Counted from the first letter of the stretch, positions 1-8,866 are shown. The stretch: 42,237 nt of DNA from an uncultured Acidobacteriota bacterium (GCA_903873705.1 CAIQPK010000085.1:1-42237), one strand, 5' to 3'. Numbers and translations are program-made. The notes: generated by a model not told the origin, from the sequence alone.

Positions 1-1
1 A

Positions 2-436
2 GCAGTGCCCACGGAAGAAGGCTGGGTCTTTGCCAATCCCCGAACGAACCGGCCCTACTATCCCACCGAGATCCAGAAGCGGCATCTTCGCCCTTCGGGT
101 TGCTGTGTGGTGGAATGTCCGACGTGCGGGGCGGCACCTGGCGTTTGGTGTAACCAGGATCAGAAAACCGGAAACGGCGTTCGCATGCTTTTGCATGACA
201 CGCGCGTAAAGAACTCCGGCAAGTATGGGGGCATCGGCTGGCACACGTTCCGTCACACGTATCGTTCGTGGCTGGACGAGACCGGGGCACCGATGAAGGT
301 GCAGCAGGAATTGATGCGACACGCTTCAATCCAGACGACGATGAACGTCTATGGACAAGCGATGTCGTCATCGAAGCGGGAAGCGAATGGGAAGGTTGTG
401 GAAATGGTGCTCAAGCCGTTGAAAGCGAGCGCCTGA
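2..436 (+). CDS. Tyrosine recombinase (phage/island integrase), C-terminal fragment with a zinc-finger-like insert
   Basis: The gene is cut by the left edge; the frame is open to base 2, so the GTG at 5 is not its real start. The visible part is the end of the catalytic domain: the H-x-x-R box in GWHTFRHTYRSWL (about residues 79-91), then LMRHASIQTTMNVYG with the second His and the nucleophilic Tyr. The first catalytic Arg lies outside the window. Between a typical IQKRHLRPSG segment and the H-x-x-R box is an extra stretch of about 40 residues with CPTCGAAPGVWC and a later LLHDTRV. This resembles the small phage-type zinc-binding module (C-x2-C-x7-C ... H). The gene reads toward the 3' end of tRNA-fMet 75 bases away, which suggests that it integrates an element there. 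The family call is firm; the zinc-binding role is inferred. Confidence 0.88.
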   Translation, partial: AVPTEEGWVFANPRTNRPYYPTEIQKRHLRPSGCCVVECPTCGAAPGVWCNQDQKTGNGVRMLLHDTRVKNSGKYGGIGWHTFRHTYRSWLDETGAPMKVQQELMRHASIQTTMNVYGQAMSSSKREANGKVVEMVLKPLKASA

Positions 437-510
437 TTTGCGATTTTTCTTATTGGGAGATATTGGGAGCCGATTCGATTTTGTCGACTCCCAGAAGTTG
501 TTGATTTGAT

Positions 511-587
<77 letters not shown>

Positions 588-592
588 AATCG

Positions 593-621
593 ATTCTACG
601 ACTGTTATGACTCAGGGTCAA
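593..621 (-). promoter_or_regulatory. Sigma70-type promoter of tRNA-fMet
   Basis: On the minus strand, TTGACC (616-621) is separated by exactly 17 bases from TAGAAT (593-598). The expected start of transcription falls within a few bases of the mature 5' end of the tRNA at 587, so the 5' leader would be very short or absent. Confidence 0.75.
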
Positions 622-746
622 ACTAGGCAACCGTTTGCCACTGAGATCAAATGCGATGAGGCCACCGGAACTTTTGCTGGAAACTTGCGTCTCATTGAGT
701 GGCGGCCTGCGGGCACGCCATCACGTTGTGCAGTTGGAGGTTGGCG

Positions 747-2051
747 ATGATGGTTCCGATGAGGACGGGTTTCGGTGTAGTGGTTCTGGCCGGTGGGATG
801 ACGCTTGGCGCGATGGCGCAGGAGAAACCCGGTCTCCCGGATGCGCAAGTGGAAGCGAATGTGCTCCGCGCACTGGCCAGCGCGCCTGAGCTTGCGACAC
901 AGAATATTCAGACGACGACAGTTTATGGGGTGGTGACCTTGAATGGGTCGACCACCGATGAAGCGGCCCGCACGAAGGCGGAGAACCTTGCGGCACGGGC
1001 GCTGGGCGTGAAGAAAGTTGTCGACGAGATGACCATTGGGCCGGTGACCGTGACCGGAAACGGAGCGCCTCCGTCAGGCGAAAGCCCCCAGGAAGGAAAC
1101 AATGGGCTGGTGCTGCAGTCGGATGGAACGTATGCGCCGGCGGACCAGGCGCAGGCCGGGCCGCCGCAGCCCACGGGAGCACCTGAGCCGGGCTACTCGT
1201 CGCCTCCCGCTCCCCCGGCTGGCGGACAGTATCCGCAGGGAGGAAGGGCTGCCTATCCGCAGGCGGAGACGGGGCAGTACCCGCCTTCTGGCGCTCCCTA
1301 TCCTCAGCAGGCTCCGCCACCGAACGGGCAGTATCCTCCAAGGCGGCCTATGTATGGAGCGCAGCAGGGTGGGTATCCCTCTCAGCAGGGCGGTTATCCG
1401 GTCGAGGGCGGACAGGTTGCTGGACGCCAGGTTCTGGTTCCGGCTGGAGCGCTTATCCGTATCCGCGTGAACCAGGGCATCAGTACGCACCGTGCGCAGC
1501 CGGGGACGGTGTTCGATGGCACGGTGCTCAACGATGTGGTTGCCGATGGTGCCGTGGCCATTCCGCGCGGTGCTTCCGTGCAGGGAACGGTAGTGGAGGC
1601 CAAGGATTCGGGTGCGCTGAAGGGCCGTGCTGAACTATCGCTTCAGCTCACGCGGCTGATCCTGGGTGGCCAGAGCTATGCACTGGCGTCGGACGTGTGG
1701 TCCCAGCAGGGTGCGGACAAGACGAAACATACGGTGAACTCGGCGATTGGGCTGGGGGCGCTGGGTGCGGTGATTGGTGCGGTGGCCGGCGGCGGATCGG
1801 GCGCGGCGATCGGTGCGGGCGTGGGCGGAGCGGCCGGTGTGGCTTCTTCCGCTGCGTCGCCCGACGGCCGGGTGATCGTGCCGCCGGAGGCGATCCTGAC
1901 GTTCCATACGGCGCAGCCCACCCCGGTTACGACGGTGTCGGAGCAGGAGATGTCTCGGCTGGCGTATGCCGCGGGGCCGAGTACGGCGCCGCAACCGGTG
2001 GTACGGCGGCGCTACCCTGCGCCGTACTACGGTCCTTATGGACCGTACTAA
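747..2051 (+). CDS. Secreted BON-domain protein with Pro/Tyr/Gly-rich linker and glycine zipper
   Basis: 434 residues from the ATG at 747, chosen because GGAGG lies at 736-740, six bases before it, and because it yields a clean signal peptide (residues 1-24, cleavage near AMA-QE). Residues about 32-100 form a BON domain (VYGVVTLNGSTTDEAARTKA), a fold linked to binding membranes or polysaccharide in the periplasm. A long Q/P/Y/G-rich linker with repeated YPQ/QYPP units follows (about 115-225), then a beta-rich domain (VLVPAGALIRIRV onward), then a glycine-zipper stretch (about 331-368) of the kind that inserts in membranes. The C-terminus is YYGPYGPY. It is probably a periplasmic or outer-membrane-associated structural protein. 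Its exact role is unknown. It stands alone, downstream of the tRNA. Confidence 0.82.
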   Translation: MMVPMRTGFGVVVLAGGMTLGAMAQEKPGLPDAQVEANVLRALASAPELATQNIQTTTVYGVVTLNGSTTDEAARTKAENLAARALGVKKVVDEMTIGPVTVTGNGAPPSGESPQEGNNGLVLQSDGTYAPADQAQAGPPQPTGAPEPGYSSPPAPPAGGQYPQGGRAAYPQAETGQYPPSGAPYPQQAPPPNGQYPPRRPMYGAQQGGYPSQQGGYPVEGGQVAGRQVLVPAGALIRIRVNQGISTHRAQPGTVFDGTVLNDVVADGAVAIPRGASVQGTVVEAKDSGALKGRAELSLQLTRLILGGQSYALASDVWSQQGADKTKHTVNSAIGLGALGAVIGAVAGGGSGAAIGAGVGGAAGVASSAASPDGRVIVPPEAILTFHTAQPTPVTTVSEQEMSRLAYAAGPSTAPQPVVRRRYPAPYYGPYGPY

Positions 2052-2072
2052 CGGGCTGATCGCCTAGCGTGT

Positions 2073-2107
2073 AAGGCAGCCATCGATGCTGGCGGCCTTT
2101 AGCTTTT
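2073..2107 (+). terminator. Possible intrinsic terminator after the BON gene
   Basis: AAGGCAGCC pairs with GGCGGCCTT (one mismatch) around a loop containing ATCGAT, followed by a weak T stretch (AGCTTTTG). It lies 22 bases after the stop codon. The rest of 2108-2295 shows no gene; TATACT near 2167 could be a -10 element for the next gene, but no matching -35 was found. Confidence 0.45.
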
Positions 2108-2295
2108 GCTCAGGCAGAAAGCGCAGATCGATGGGGGAGGCGGCGATTTTCGACCTGCTGCTGATTTATACTTTTCAGGAGCCCCTGCAGCAGGAGTGGT
2201 GCGTCCGCGACGCGGACCTGAACAGCCTGCGCGCAAAACCCCGGGCATGCGGTGCGCACTATGCGCTCGCACGAAGTGAAGGTCTTTAGCCAAGC

Positions 2296-4284
2296 ATGAT
2301 CCGCATTCTGCAGCAAGACAACCGTGTCACCAAAGCCATCTTTGCCGTTGTCATCGGCGCCGCTATCCTTACGATGGTCATCACACTCGTTCCGGGTATT
2401 TTTGACAACGACACGACCGGCAACTCGGCGGTTTACGCCACGGTGCACGCCCCCGGCTACTTTGGCCGCCTGGCGGGCGACAGCAAGACCATCACCGTCG
2501 AAGAGGTGAATCGCGCGGCGCAACAGCAGCTGCAGCAGCAAAAGCTGCCTGCGTTCCTGCTGCCCTACATGATGGAGCGAGCGGGACAAGGCCTAATTGA
2601 GCGCAAGATCCTGGAGCGCGAGGCTGACAAGCTCGGGCTGAGCGTGAGCGATGCCGACCTGGCGCGCGAGCTCAAGACGGGCCCATTGGGTCAGTACATC
2701 TTCCCGAACGGCACGTTCATCGGCGACGACAAGTACATCGATTTTGTGCAGTCGGCGTTCCAGATGTCGGTTGCAGATTTTGAGCGCGACTTGAAAGCTG
2801 ATCTGGAGATGCAGCGCCTGATGGCGCTGATCACCGGCGGCCTGACGGTTTCCGACACCGCCGTGCGCGATGCCTTTCGCGAGGCGGGCACCAAGGTTCA
2901 GTTCAACTACGCCGTGATTTCCGCGGTGGATGTAAAGAAGACGATCAACCCGAGCGATGCGGAACTCGAAGCGTTCTTCAAGCAGAATGGCGCGCGCTAT
3001 GCGACGGCTGTTCCGGAGACACGCAAAATTGAGTTCTTCGCGTTCGATCCGTCGAACCTGCCCGGCGGCAAGCCGAAGGTGACGGATGCGGACGTTCAGG
3101 CTTACTACAACGCTCATCAGAAGGAATACACCGTTGAGGAGCAGGTACAGACGCGTCACATCCTGATCCCGGTTCCTGCGGGCTCGAATGCGGCTACCGA
3201 TTCGGCGGCCAAGGCCAAGGCCCAGGACGTGCTGAACCAGGTGAAGGCCGGCGGCAACTTTGCCGACCTCGCGAAGAAGTACTCGGAGGACCCGGGCAGC
3301 AAGGACAAGGGCGGCGAGTTGCCGATGATTCCGACCAGCGGTCTGGATCAGGCCTATGCGAAAGCGGCGATGGCGTTGAATCCGGGTCAGACTTCTGACC
3401 TGGTGAAGTCTCAGTTTGGCTATCACATCATCCAGACGATCAAGAAGGATTCCGCACACACCAAGAGCATTGCTGAAGTGAAGGACACGATTATGCCGGC
3501 GCTCGAGCAGCAGAAGTCGGCTTCGACACAGCAGAATTTTGCACAGCAACTGGCTGCAGAAGCGAAGTCGGGCATGCAGAAGACCGCAGATGCGCACGGC
3601 CTGAAGCTGGTGACGACCGACTACGTGGCGAAGGATGGCGTGATCGGTAGCCTGGCAGACGGTTCCGGCGTGCTGGCTCAGGCGTTCTCCACCGCCAAGG
3701 GTGCTCCGCCGGCAACGGCATCAACGGGTGAAGGCTATGCTGTGTTTGTGGTTGACGACGTCAAGGCGGCGCATGCGCCGGACTTCGCTTCGTTCAAGCC
3801 AACCGTGTTGAACGACTTCCGCGACCAGAATGCGCCGACGATCCTGAACAATCAGCTGACCAAGCTCGCGGATCGTGCGAAGGTGTTGAACGATCTGAAG
3901 AAGGCAGCTGACGAGGCGAAGATTCCGCTGAAGAGCAGCGAGTTTGTGACGCGCGATGGCCAGGTACCGGAAGTAGGCTCGATGGCAGGGCCGGCTTCTG
4001 TGGCCTTCACGATGCCCAAGGGTTCGATCTCTGCGCCGCTTAACACAGGTCAGAGCGGTATTTTGCTGCAGGTTATCGACAAGCAGGAGCCGACGGCCGA
4101 CGAGATCGCGCAAAACTTTACGGCGACGCGCGAGCGCCTGCTGGGCAGCGAGCGGCAGGAGCTCTTTGCAGTCTATGCGGAGACGCTGATGAACAAGTAC
4201 GAGAAGTCGGGCGCGATTGCGCTGGCGAAGCAGCCCACAGCTCCGGCGATTCCGGGAGCACCGGCGACTCCGGCAGGCAAGTAG
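2296..4284 (+). CDS. PpiD/SurA-like membrane-anchored peptidyl-prolyl isomerase
   Basis: 662 residues. An N-terminal membrane anchor (about residues 14-35, AIFAVVIGAAILTMVITLVP) would place the rest in the periplasm. It is followed by a SurA/PpiD N-terminal chaperone domain (about 55-200) and a parvulin (PPIC rotamase) domain at about 285-385, with QTRHILIPV at its start, FADLAKKYSEDPGSKDKGGELP in the middle and FGYHIIQ at the end. A second, divergent parvulin-like or C-terminal region leads to an Ala/Pro-rich tail. The family helps outer-membrane and secreted proteins fold. Length and order match PpiD (about 620 residues) better than soluble SurA. It is transcribed alone or with malQ, 48 bases downstream. 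Confidence 0.9.
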   Translation: MIRILQQDNRVTKAIFAVVIGAAILTMVITLVPGIFDNDTTGNSAVYATVHAPGYFGRLAGDSKTITVEEVNRAAQQQLQQQKLPAFLLPYMMERAGQGLIERKILEREADKLGLSVSDADLARELKTGPLGQYIFPNGTFIGDDKYIDFVQSAFQMSVADFERDLKADLEMQRLMALITGGLTVSDTAVRDAFREAGTKVQFNYAVISAVDVKKTINPSDAELEAFFKQNGARYATAVPETRKIEFFAFDPSNLPGGKPKVTDADVQAYYNAHQKEYTVEEQVQTRHILIPVPAGSNAATDSAAKAKAQDVLNQVKAGGNFADLAKKYSEDPGSKDKGGELPMIPTSGLDQAYAKAAMALNPGQTSDLVKSQFGYHIIQTIKKDSAHTKSIAEVKDTIMPALEQQKSASTQQNFAQQLAAEAKSGMQKTADAHGLKLVTTDYVAKDGVIGSLADGSGVLAQAFSTAKGAPPATASTGEGYAVFVVDDVKAAHAPDFASFKPTVLNDFRDQNAPTILNNQLTKLADRAKVLNDLKKAADEAKIPLKSSEFVTRDGQVPEVGSMAGPASVAFTMPKGSISAPLNTGQSGILLQVIDKQEPTADEIAQNFTATRERLLGSERQELFAVYAETLMNKYEKSGAIALAKQPTAPAIPGAPATPAGK

Positions 4285-4332
4285 CGAGACGAGCGGCCGG
4301 TTGGCTGCATCGTATGTGGCAGTGAGGATCGG

Positions 4333-5913
4333 ATGACACAGGAACGGATATCCGGTGTGCTGCTGCATGTGACGTCGTTGCCATCGCATGGCGGCGTGGG
4401 TGACTTCGGCCCCGCAGCCTACGCGTTTGTCGACTTCCTGGTCGCAGCCAAACAGAAGATGTGGCAGGTGCTGCCGTTGAACCCTACGGGTTACGGCAGC
4501 TCGCCGTATTCGGCGCTCTCGGCGTTTGCGGGCAATCCGCTGCTGATCAGCCTGGAGTTCCTGGCCCGCGATGGGTGGATTGCGTGGGAACGGCTAAATG
4601 GCCTGCCGGGACCCGATGGTCCGGCGGATTTTGGTGCGGCATTCGAGCGCAAGCAGCCGCTCATTGAAGAAGCAGCCTCGAACTTTCTGGATCGCGCCAG
4701 CGACGAGGTGCGGCAACGCTTCCAGCGGTTCTGCCAGGACAACACATCATGGTTGACCGACTACGCCATGTTCAACGTGCTGCGGCGCGAGAACAATTAC
4801 GCAAGCTGGCACGAGTGGCCGGAGGAGCTTGCGTTGCGCAACTCTGACGCGCTGGCTCGGCTGATGAACGAGAAGGGCCGCGAACTTGCGATCGAGCAAG
4901 TGGTCCAGTTCTTCTTCAGCGATCAGTGGGGCTGCCTGCGGGCCTATTGCGCTGAGCGGCAGGTGAAGCTGATGGGCGATGTGGCCATCTTCGTGAGCTA
5001 CGACAGCGCGGACGTGTGGACGCATCCGGAAATTTTTGAGTTGGACGAGAAGCGGCGGCCGCTGCGGGTGTCGGGTGTGCCGCCGGATTATTTTTCTGCG
5101 ACCGGGCAGCGGTGGGGCAATCCGCTGTACAAGTGGGCACTGCTGCAGGAGCATGGCTTCGAGTGGTGGGTGGCGCGAATTCGGCGATCGCTGGCGCTGT
5201 ATGACGCGATTCGGCTGGACCACTTCCGCGGGTTTGAAGCTTATTGGTCGATTGCGGCGGAGGAAGAGACGGCGTTGAATGGGCAGTGGGTGAAGGCCCC
5301 CGGGCAGGCGCTTTTTGTGCGGTTGAAGGACGTTTTCGGAGAGTTGCCATTCATTGCTGAAGACCTGGGGCTGATCACCATTGAAGTGGATGAACTGCGG
5401 GAGTCCTTCGGCATGCCGGGCATGCGGATTCTGCAGTTTGGTTTCGCGGATCGAGGCGGGCATATGTATCTGCCCCACCGGTATGTGCCGAACACGGTGA
5501 CCTATACCGGGACGCATGACAACAACACGACGCTCGGCTGGTGGAAGCAGGATGCGACGGCGGTCGAGAAGGCAAACGTGCAGACCTATCTGCAGCCGAT
5601 TGAGCATGACGGCGAGATTGTGTGGGCGATGATCAAGGCGGCGGCACGGTCGGTGGCGAACCTGTGCATCTTTCCGCTGCAGGACATTCTGCACCTGGAC
5701 AGCGACGCACGGATGAACACTCCCGGAGACTGTCAGGGCAATTGGACCTGGCGGTATGAGCCTGACGCGCTGCATCCGGATTTTGCGGTAAAGCTGGCGG
5801 CACTGATGGAAATGACCGATCGCGACGGGTATCAGAAGCCGATTGAGGGCATGAGTGCGGGAATGCCGAGCGATGAGGCGCACCTGCGGGTGGATGAGGG
5901 AACGAAGTATTGA
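4333..5913 (+). CDS. malQ: 4-alpha-glucanotransferase (amylomaltase, GH77)
   Basis: 526 residues, the usual length for a short bacterial MalQ. It transfers 1,4-alpha-glucan segments between maltodextrins in the cytoplasm, in glycogen and maltose metabolism. All GH77 landmarks are present: the nucleophile D296 in RLDHFRG, the acid/base E343 in AEDLG, and D396 in GTHDNNTTLGWW. This spacing is nearly that of Thermus aquaticus amylomaltase (D293, E340, D395). The N-terminal LPLNPTGYGSSPYSALSAFA motif is also typical. GAGGAT precedes the ATG. There are no other sugar genes next to it, so its pathway partners lie elsewhere. Confidence 0.96.
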   Translation: MTQERISGVLLHVTSLPSHGGVGDFGPAAYAFVDFLVAAKQKMWQVLPLNPTGYGSSPYSALSAFAGNPLLISLEFLARDGWIAWERLNGLPGPDGPADFGAAFERKQPLIEEAASNFLDRASDEVRQRFQRFCQDNTSWLTDYAMFNVLRRENNYASWHEWPEELALRNSDALARLMNEKGRELAIEQVVQFFFSDQWGCLRAYCAERQVKLMGDVAIFVSYDSADVWTHPEIFELDEKRRPLRVSGVPPDYFSATGQRWGNPLYKWALLQEHGFEWWVARIRRSLALYDAIRLDHFRGFEAYWSIAAEEETALNGQWVKAPGQALFVRLKDVFGELPFIAEDLGLITIEVDELRESFGMPGMRILQFGFADRGGHMYLPHRYVPNTVTYTGTHDNNTTLGWWKQDATAVEKANVQTYLQPIEHDGEIVWAMIKAAARSVANLCIFPLQDILHLDSDARMNTPGDCQGNWTWRYEPDALHPDFAVKLAALMEMTDRDGYQKPIEGMSAGMPSDEAHLRVDEGTKY

Positions 5914-5983
5914 GGCTCGCGTGCGAAACGTGTTATCCGCTGGCGAGACGTCTAGAATAAGTAAGAGATCTTAGGAGAACAAC

Positions 5984-6166
5984 GTGCCACTTTCCGGGGA
6001 AGCTATTCGCACCATGAACTACGTCGACGATATTTCTGTCACGTTGCGCCGCATTCTTTCCACGCTGCCGATGCTGACGGACGAAGAGAAGGCGCGCGTC
6101 GCCGAGCATATCAAGTCGGCTGATCCGAGCTACGAGACCGTCGTCAACGCTGTCTCGGCCAAGTAA
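5984..6166 (+). CDS. Small 60-residue protein of unknown function
   Basis: The GTG start at 5984 is supported by AGGAG at 5973-5977, six bases upstream; the later ATG at 6014 has no ribosome site. The protein is soluble and mainly helical (ISVTLRRILSTLPMLTDEEKARVAEHIKSAD), without Cys or membrane segments. Its stop codon overlaps the start of the next gene by one base (TAATG), so the two are almost certainly translated together. I do not recognise the family. The coding character and coupled start make it a real gene. Confidence 0.72.
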   Translation: MPLSGEAIRTMNYVDDISVTLRRILSTLPMLTDEEKARVAEHIKSADPSYETVVNAVSAK

Positions 6167-6717
6167 TGATCCCGGTAGAAGCGATTGCGGTGATCGGCGC
6201 GGGAACGGCTGGTCGCGCTTTTGCGCTGGCTTGCGCGCGGGCCGGTTATCGTGTCGCGCTCGAAGACGTGATGCCAGAAAAGCTGCGGCGCGCGCAGGAT
6301 GAGTACAGCGTGGTTGCGGGGGCGATGACCGGGTCGCTGCGCTATGCGACCACCGTGGAGGGTGCCGTCGAGGATGCGGACCTCGCAGTAGACTTTGTGC
6401 CAGATGAACTGGAGTCGAAGCTGGAGATTTTTTCTCTGCTCGACCGGATGGCGCCGCCGCGGACGATCCTGGTGACGCCGACCAATGCGTTGAGCATCAC
6501 TGACCTGGCTTCGTGCACGTACCGCGCTGACCGATGTGTTGGGGTGCGGGGAACATTTCCGCTGGCTGGTGATGCGGCGCTGATGCGGAGCAAGTTTCTA
6601 AACGACGAAGTTGAGGCTGCGGTCATCGAGGTTTGGAATCGGCTCGGTGTCAGCGTTCCCGTGGTGGAAGATGTTGAGCCCATGCTCGTAAAGAACCTGC
6701 CGGAACAGCGGCGGTAG
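6166..6717 (+). CDS. Stand-alone NAD-binding domain related to 3-hydroxyacyl-CoA dehydrogenase
   Basis: 183 residues. A Rossmann fold starts at once (AIAVIGAGTAGRAFALACARAGYRV; the dinucleotide motif is GAGTAG). DVMPEKL follows where the acidic residue after beta-2 normally selects NAD. The segment DFVPDELESKLEIFSLLDRMAPP and the following TPTNALSITDLA match the 3-hydroxyacyl-CoA dehydrogenase N-domain (usual ...E...K...F..LD). The full enzyme has about 280 residues with a helical C-terminal dimer and substrate domain. Here the protein ends right after the Rossmann domain, and the usual G-R-H-F-x-x-P substrate segment reads RGTFPLAG. It may be an NAD-binding regulator or a remnant. It is translationally coupled to the 60-residue gene. 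Confidence 0.75.
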   Translation: MIPVEAIAVIGAGTAGRAFALACARAGYRVALEDVMPEKLRRAQDEYSVVAGAMTGSLRYATTVEGAVEDADLAVDFVPDELESKLEIFSLLDRMAPPRTILVTPTNALSITDLASCTYRADRCVGVRGTFPLAGDAALMRSKFLNDEVEAAVIEVWNRLGVSVPVVEDVEPMLVKNLPEQRR

Positions 6718-6766
6718 TCCGCCACAGCGGCCCGAAGGCTTTGGCGCAACGACCTAACCCTCCACG

Positions 6767-8728
6767 CTAATCGGCCTTTTCCTGCTTGTAAGGCTTCTGC
6801 ATCAGAGCTCGCGCTTCATTCACGGCGCCCTGCGTGTTGTCGTTGGTCTGGACCGCGAGGCGGTACTCGTTGACGGCGCGCTCGCGCTGGCCGGTGATGT
6901 CGAAGATGCGGCCGAGCTCAATGTGGCTCCAGACCTCGACCCACTTAGGATCGCCGTCGCCGCGGAGAGCGTCGCGGAAGGTGTTGGCCGCGGACTGGTA
7001 GTTCTTCTGCATCATGAAGATTTCGCCGAGACGATAGTTCGCGAGGGCGCTGGCCTTATTGGCGTCGAGCGCCTTCTGATACTCGCCGATGGCGCCGATT
7101 AGGTCGCCCTGGGCGACAGCCTGCTGGCCGCGCAGGACGGCGACGCGGACGGCGAGGTCGGGCGTGGATTTCAGAAGCCAGTTGTCCGGGTCGATCGTAA
7201 TCTTGCGCGGGCGGCCAAAGGTTTCGATGATGAACTGACTCTCGTTGCCGGAGAGGTCTACACGCCGGATTTCGGTCTTACCTTCGGTTTCGATACGGAG
7301 CTCGACGGGCATGGAGAAGAGGTCGAGGTCCTGCGTGACGGAACCGATGGTCCGGAAGCCTTTGTTGTTGCCGAGGCGCAGAACGGTGTACTTGTTGGCG
7401 AAGGCAGGTGCACCGGTGCCGTTGACCCATTGCGAGAAGAAGGCGGTGAGCTCGAGATGGGATTCGGCCTCGGCTACTTTCTGGAGATCGGCCAGGCGGA
7501 CGGGTTTGTCGGCAAATTGCGTCAGGAGCGCGCGGACGAATTTCAGGAAGACGTCGTCTCCCATCTCCCAGCGGAGCATGTGGAAGACCATGGCGCCCTT
7601 TTCGAGCGTCATGGATTGAAATTGCGGGCTGAAGGGATCCTGGCGGCCGAGGGTGGAGAGCGGATCGGTGTCGTAGGCGAGGGCGCCGGCGGAGATGTCA
7701 GTGACAGCGGCTTGCAGCGCGGTTTTGCCGGCGGAGTCTTCAAGGTTGAGCAGTTCGGCGTAACGGCTCATGCCGTTGGTGATCCAGGCGTCGTTGAGGG
7801 TGGCGGGGGAGATCTGCGATCCCCACCACTGGTGGGCGATGGTGTTGGCGAAGAGGCGGGCGTTGCCACGGTCGGGGCGGATGGCGACGACTTCCGGGCC
7901 CCAGGCGGCGGAGACAGCATCGCCGGGGAGCTCAACGACGTCCAGCTTGCCGGACTCAGCGGGGCCGAATGTGCTGGAGAAGAACTCGAACTCCTTGACG
8001 ACGGTGGAGGCGAAGTCCTTGGCCTGGGTCTTGTGCGCTTCGGTGGTGAAGACGCGGACGTTGGGAATCCCAGGCGGGCTATAAGGTTCGACGAACTTGC
8101 CGGCCACGATGGTGCCGGGAAAACCGGGCTTGGACCAGTTGAAGGTGTACTCGGTCTTATTTCCGGTTGTCTTCTGGCCGGTGAAGCCGCTGCCGACGAC
8201 GCGCTCGCCGGCGGGGACGGTGATGTGGGTTTCGGCGGTGAAGCGGTCGGTGAAGAGGCCGGGGAGAGCGATGGGGAACCAGCGGCCGGCGTAGAGCAGG
8301 ATGCTGACGGGGTCTGCGATGGCGGCGAGCTTGATGCCGTCGACTGGGCTGGAGTCGAGGGTGAGCGGGCCGGAGTACTCGAAGGTGTAGGCGGTGGCGG
8401 TGTTCCGGGCGATGGGCGAGGCGGGCAGGACGCGGAGTGTTGAGTCGGCTGCGACGCGCTCGGTGGTGAGGACTTTGCCGGTGCCGTCGATGACCCTGGT
8501 GACCTGCAGTCCGTTGTTGAGGCCGAAGACGAGGACGTTGAGGTCGTCGAGGGTCTGGAAGTTGACGGTGACGGTCGCTGTGAGCCGGCTTGCCGCGGGA
8601 TCGATCTCCGCATGGATGATGTAGTTCGTGACGTCGATCTGCGGGCGGAGGGGAACGGCTGCGCTAAGGGGGAGGCTCGCGGAGAGGGCGAGCAATACGA
8701 GGCACAGGAGGCTGAGACGCTTGACCAT
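6767..8728 (-). CDS. M1-aminopeptidase-like secreted protein with TPR repeats; catalytic residues lost
   Basis: 653 residues from the ATG at 8728, which begins a clear signal peptide (MVKRLSLLCLVLLALSASLP); the longer frame to 8800 adds residues from a repeat remnant. The N-terminal beta-domain and the middle domain follow the M1 (gluzincin) pattern. However, the zinc site H-E-x-x-H reads N-T-I-A-H (7832-7846), the third ligand in W-L-x-E-G reads W-I-T-N-G, and the GAMEN substrate loop reads AAWGPE. The frame of these sites is otherwise well kept (AHQWWG, RYAELL). The C-terminus (about 540-640) carries TPR units such as ALANYRLGEIFMMQKNYQSA. It is probably a periplasmic binding or scaffold protein rather than a peptidase. 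Confidence 0.87.
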   Translation of the reverse strand: MVKRLSLLCLVLLALSASLPLSAAVPLRPQIDVTNYIIHAEIDPAASRLTATVTVNFQTLDDLNVLVFGLNNGLQVTRVIDGTGKVLTTERVAADSTLRVLPASPIARNTATAYTFEYSGPLTLDSSPVDGIKLAAIADPVSILLYAGRWFPIALPGLFTDRFTAETHITVPAGERVVGSGFTGQKTTGNKTEYTFNWSKPGFPGTIVAGKFVEPYSPPGIPNVRVFTTEAHKTQAKDFASTVVKEFEFFSSTFGPAESGKLDVVELPGDAVSAAWGPEVVAIRPDRGNARLFANTIAHQWWGSQISPATLNDAWITNGMSRYAELLNLEDSAGKTALQAAVTDISAGALAYDTDPLSTLGRQDPFSPQFQSMTLEKGAMVFHMLRWEMGDDVFLKFVRALLTQFADKPVRLADLQKVAEAESHLELTAFFSQWVNGTGAPAFANKYTVLRLGNNKGFRTIGSVTQDLDLFSMPVELRIETEGKTEIRRVDLSGNESQFIIETFGRPRKITIDPDNWLLKSTPDLAVRVAVLRGQQAVAQGDLIGAIGEYQKALDANKASALANYRLGEIFMMQKNYQSAANTFRDALRGDGDPKWVEVWSHIELGRIFDITGQRERAVNEYRLAVQTNDNTQGAVNEARALMQKPYKQEKAD

Positions 8729-8734
8729 GCGATG

Positions 8735-8760
8735 AAATCCCTGGGGCTGAAGTCGCCCGG
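8735..8760. repeat. Family A repeat, partial copy
   Basis: CCCTGGGGCTGAAGTCGCCC matches the left half of the family A element seen complete at 10443 and 12373 (CCCCAGGGGCTGAAGCCCG). It sits in the leader just upstream of the M1-like start codon, so it may form part of the 5' untranslated region. Confidence 0.5.
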
Positions 8761-8774
8761 TTTGACGTGTCAAA
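8761..8774. promoter_or_regulatory. Inverted repeat upstream of the M1-like gene (possible operator)
   Basis: TTTGAC-GT-GTCAAA has perfect 6-base arms and lies 33 bases before the start codon at 8728. Its position suits a regulator site, but no regulator is identified and one copy proves nothing. Confidence 0.3.
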
Positions 8775-8866
8775 AGCTGTGGGCAGAGTACACCCTTCAA
8801 CCTGTTAGACGTTGATTGTACGAGTTCGGACCTATGGGGGGATGTCGGGTAGTTGTCTGAGTTCTG

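Noticed and set aside
6767-8728. Active M1 aminopeptidase
   Set aside because: Two of three zinc ligands, the catalytic Glu and the GAMEN motif are replaced.
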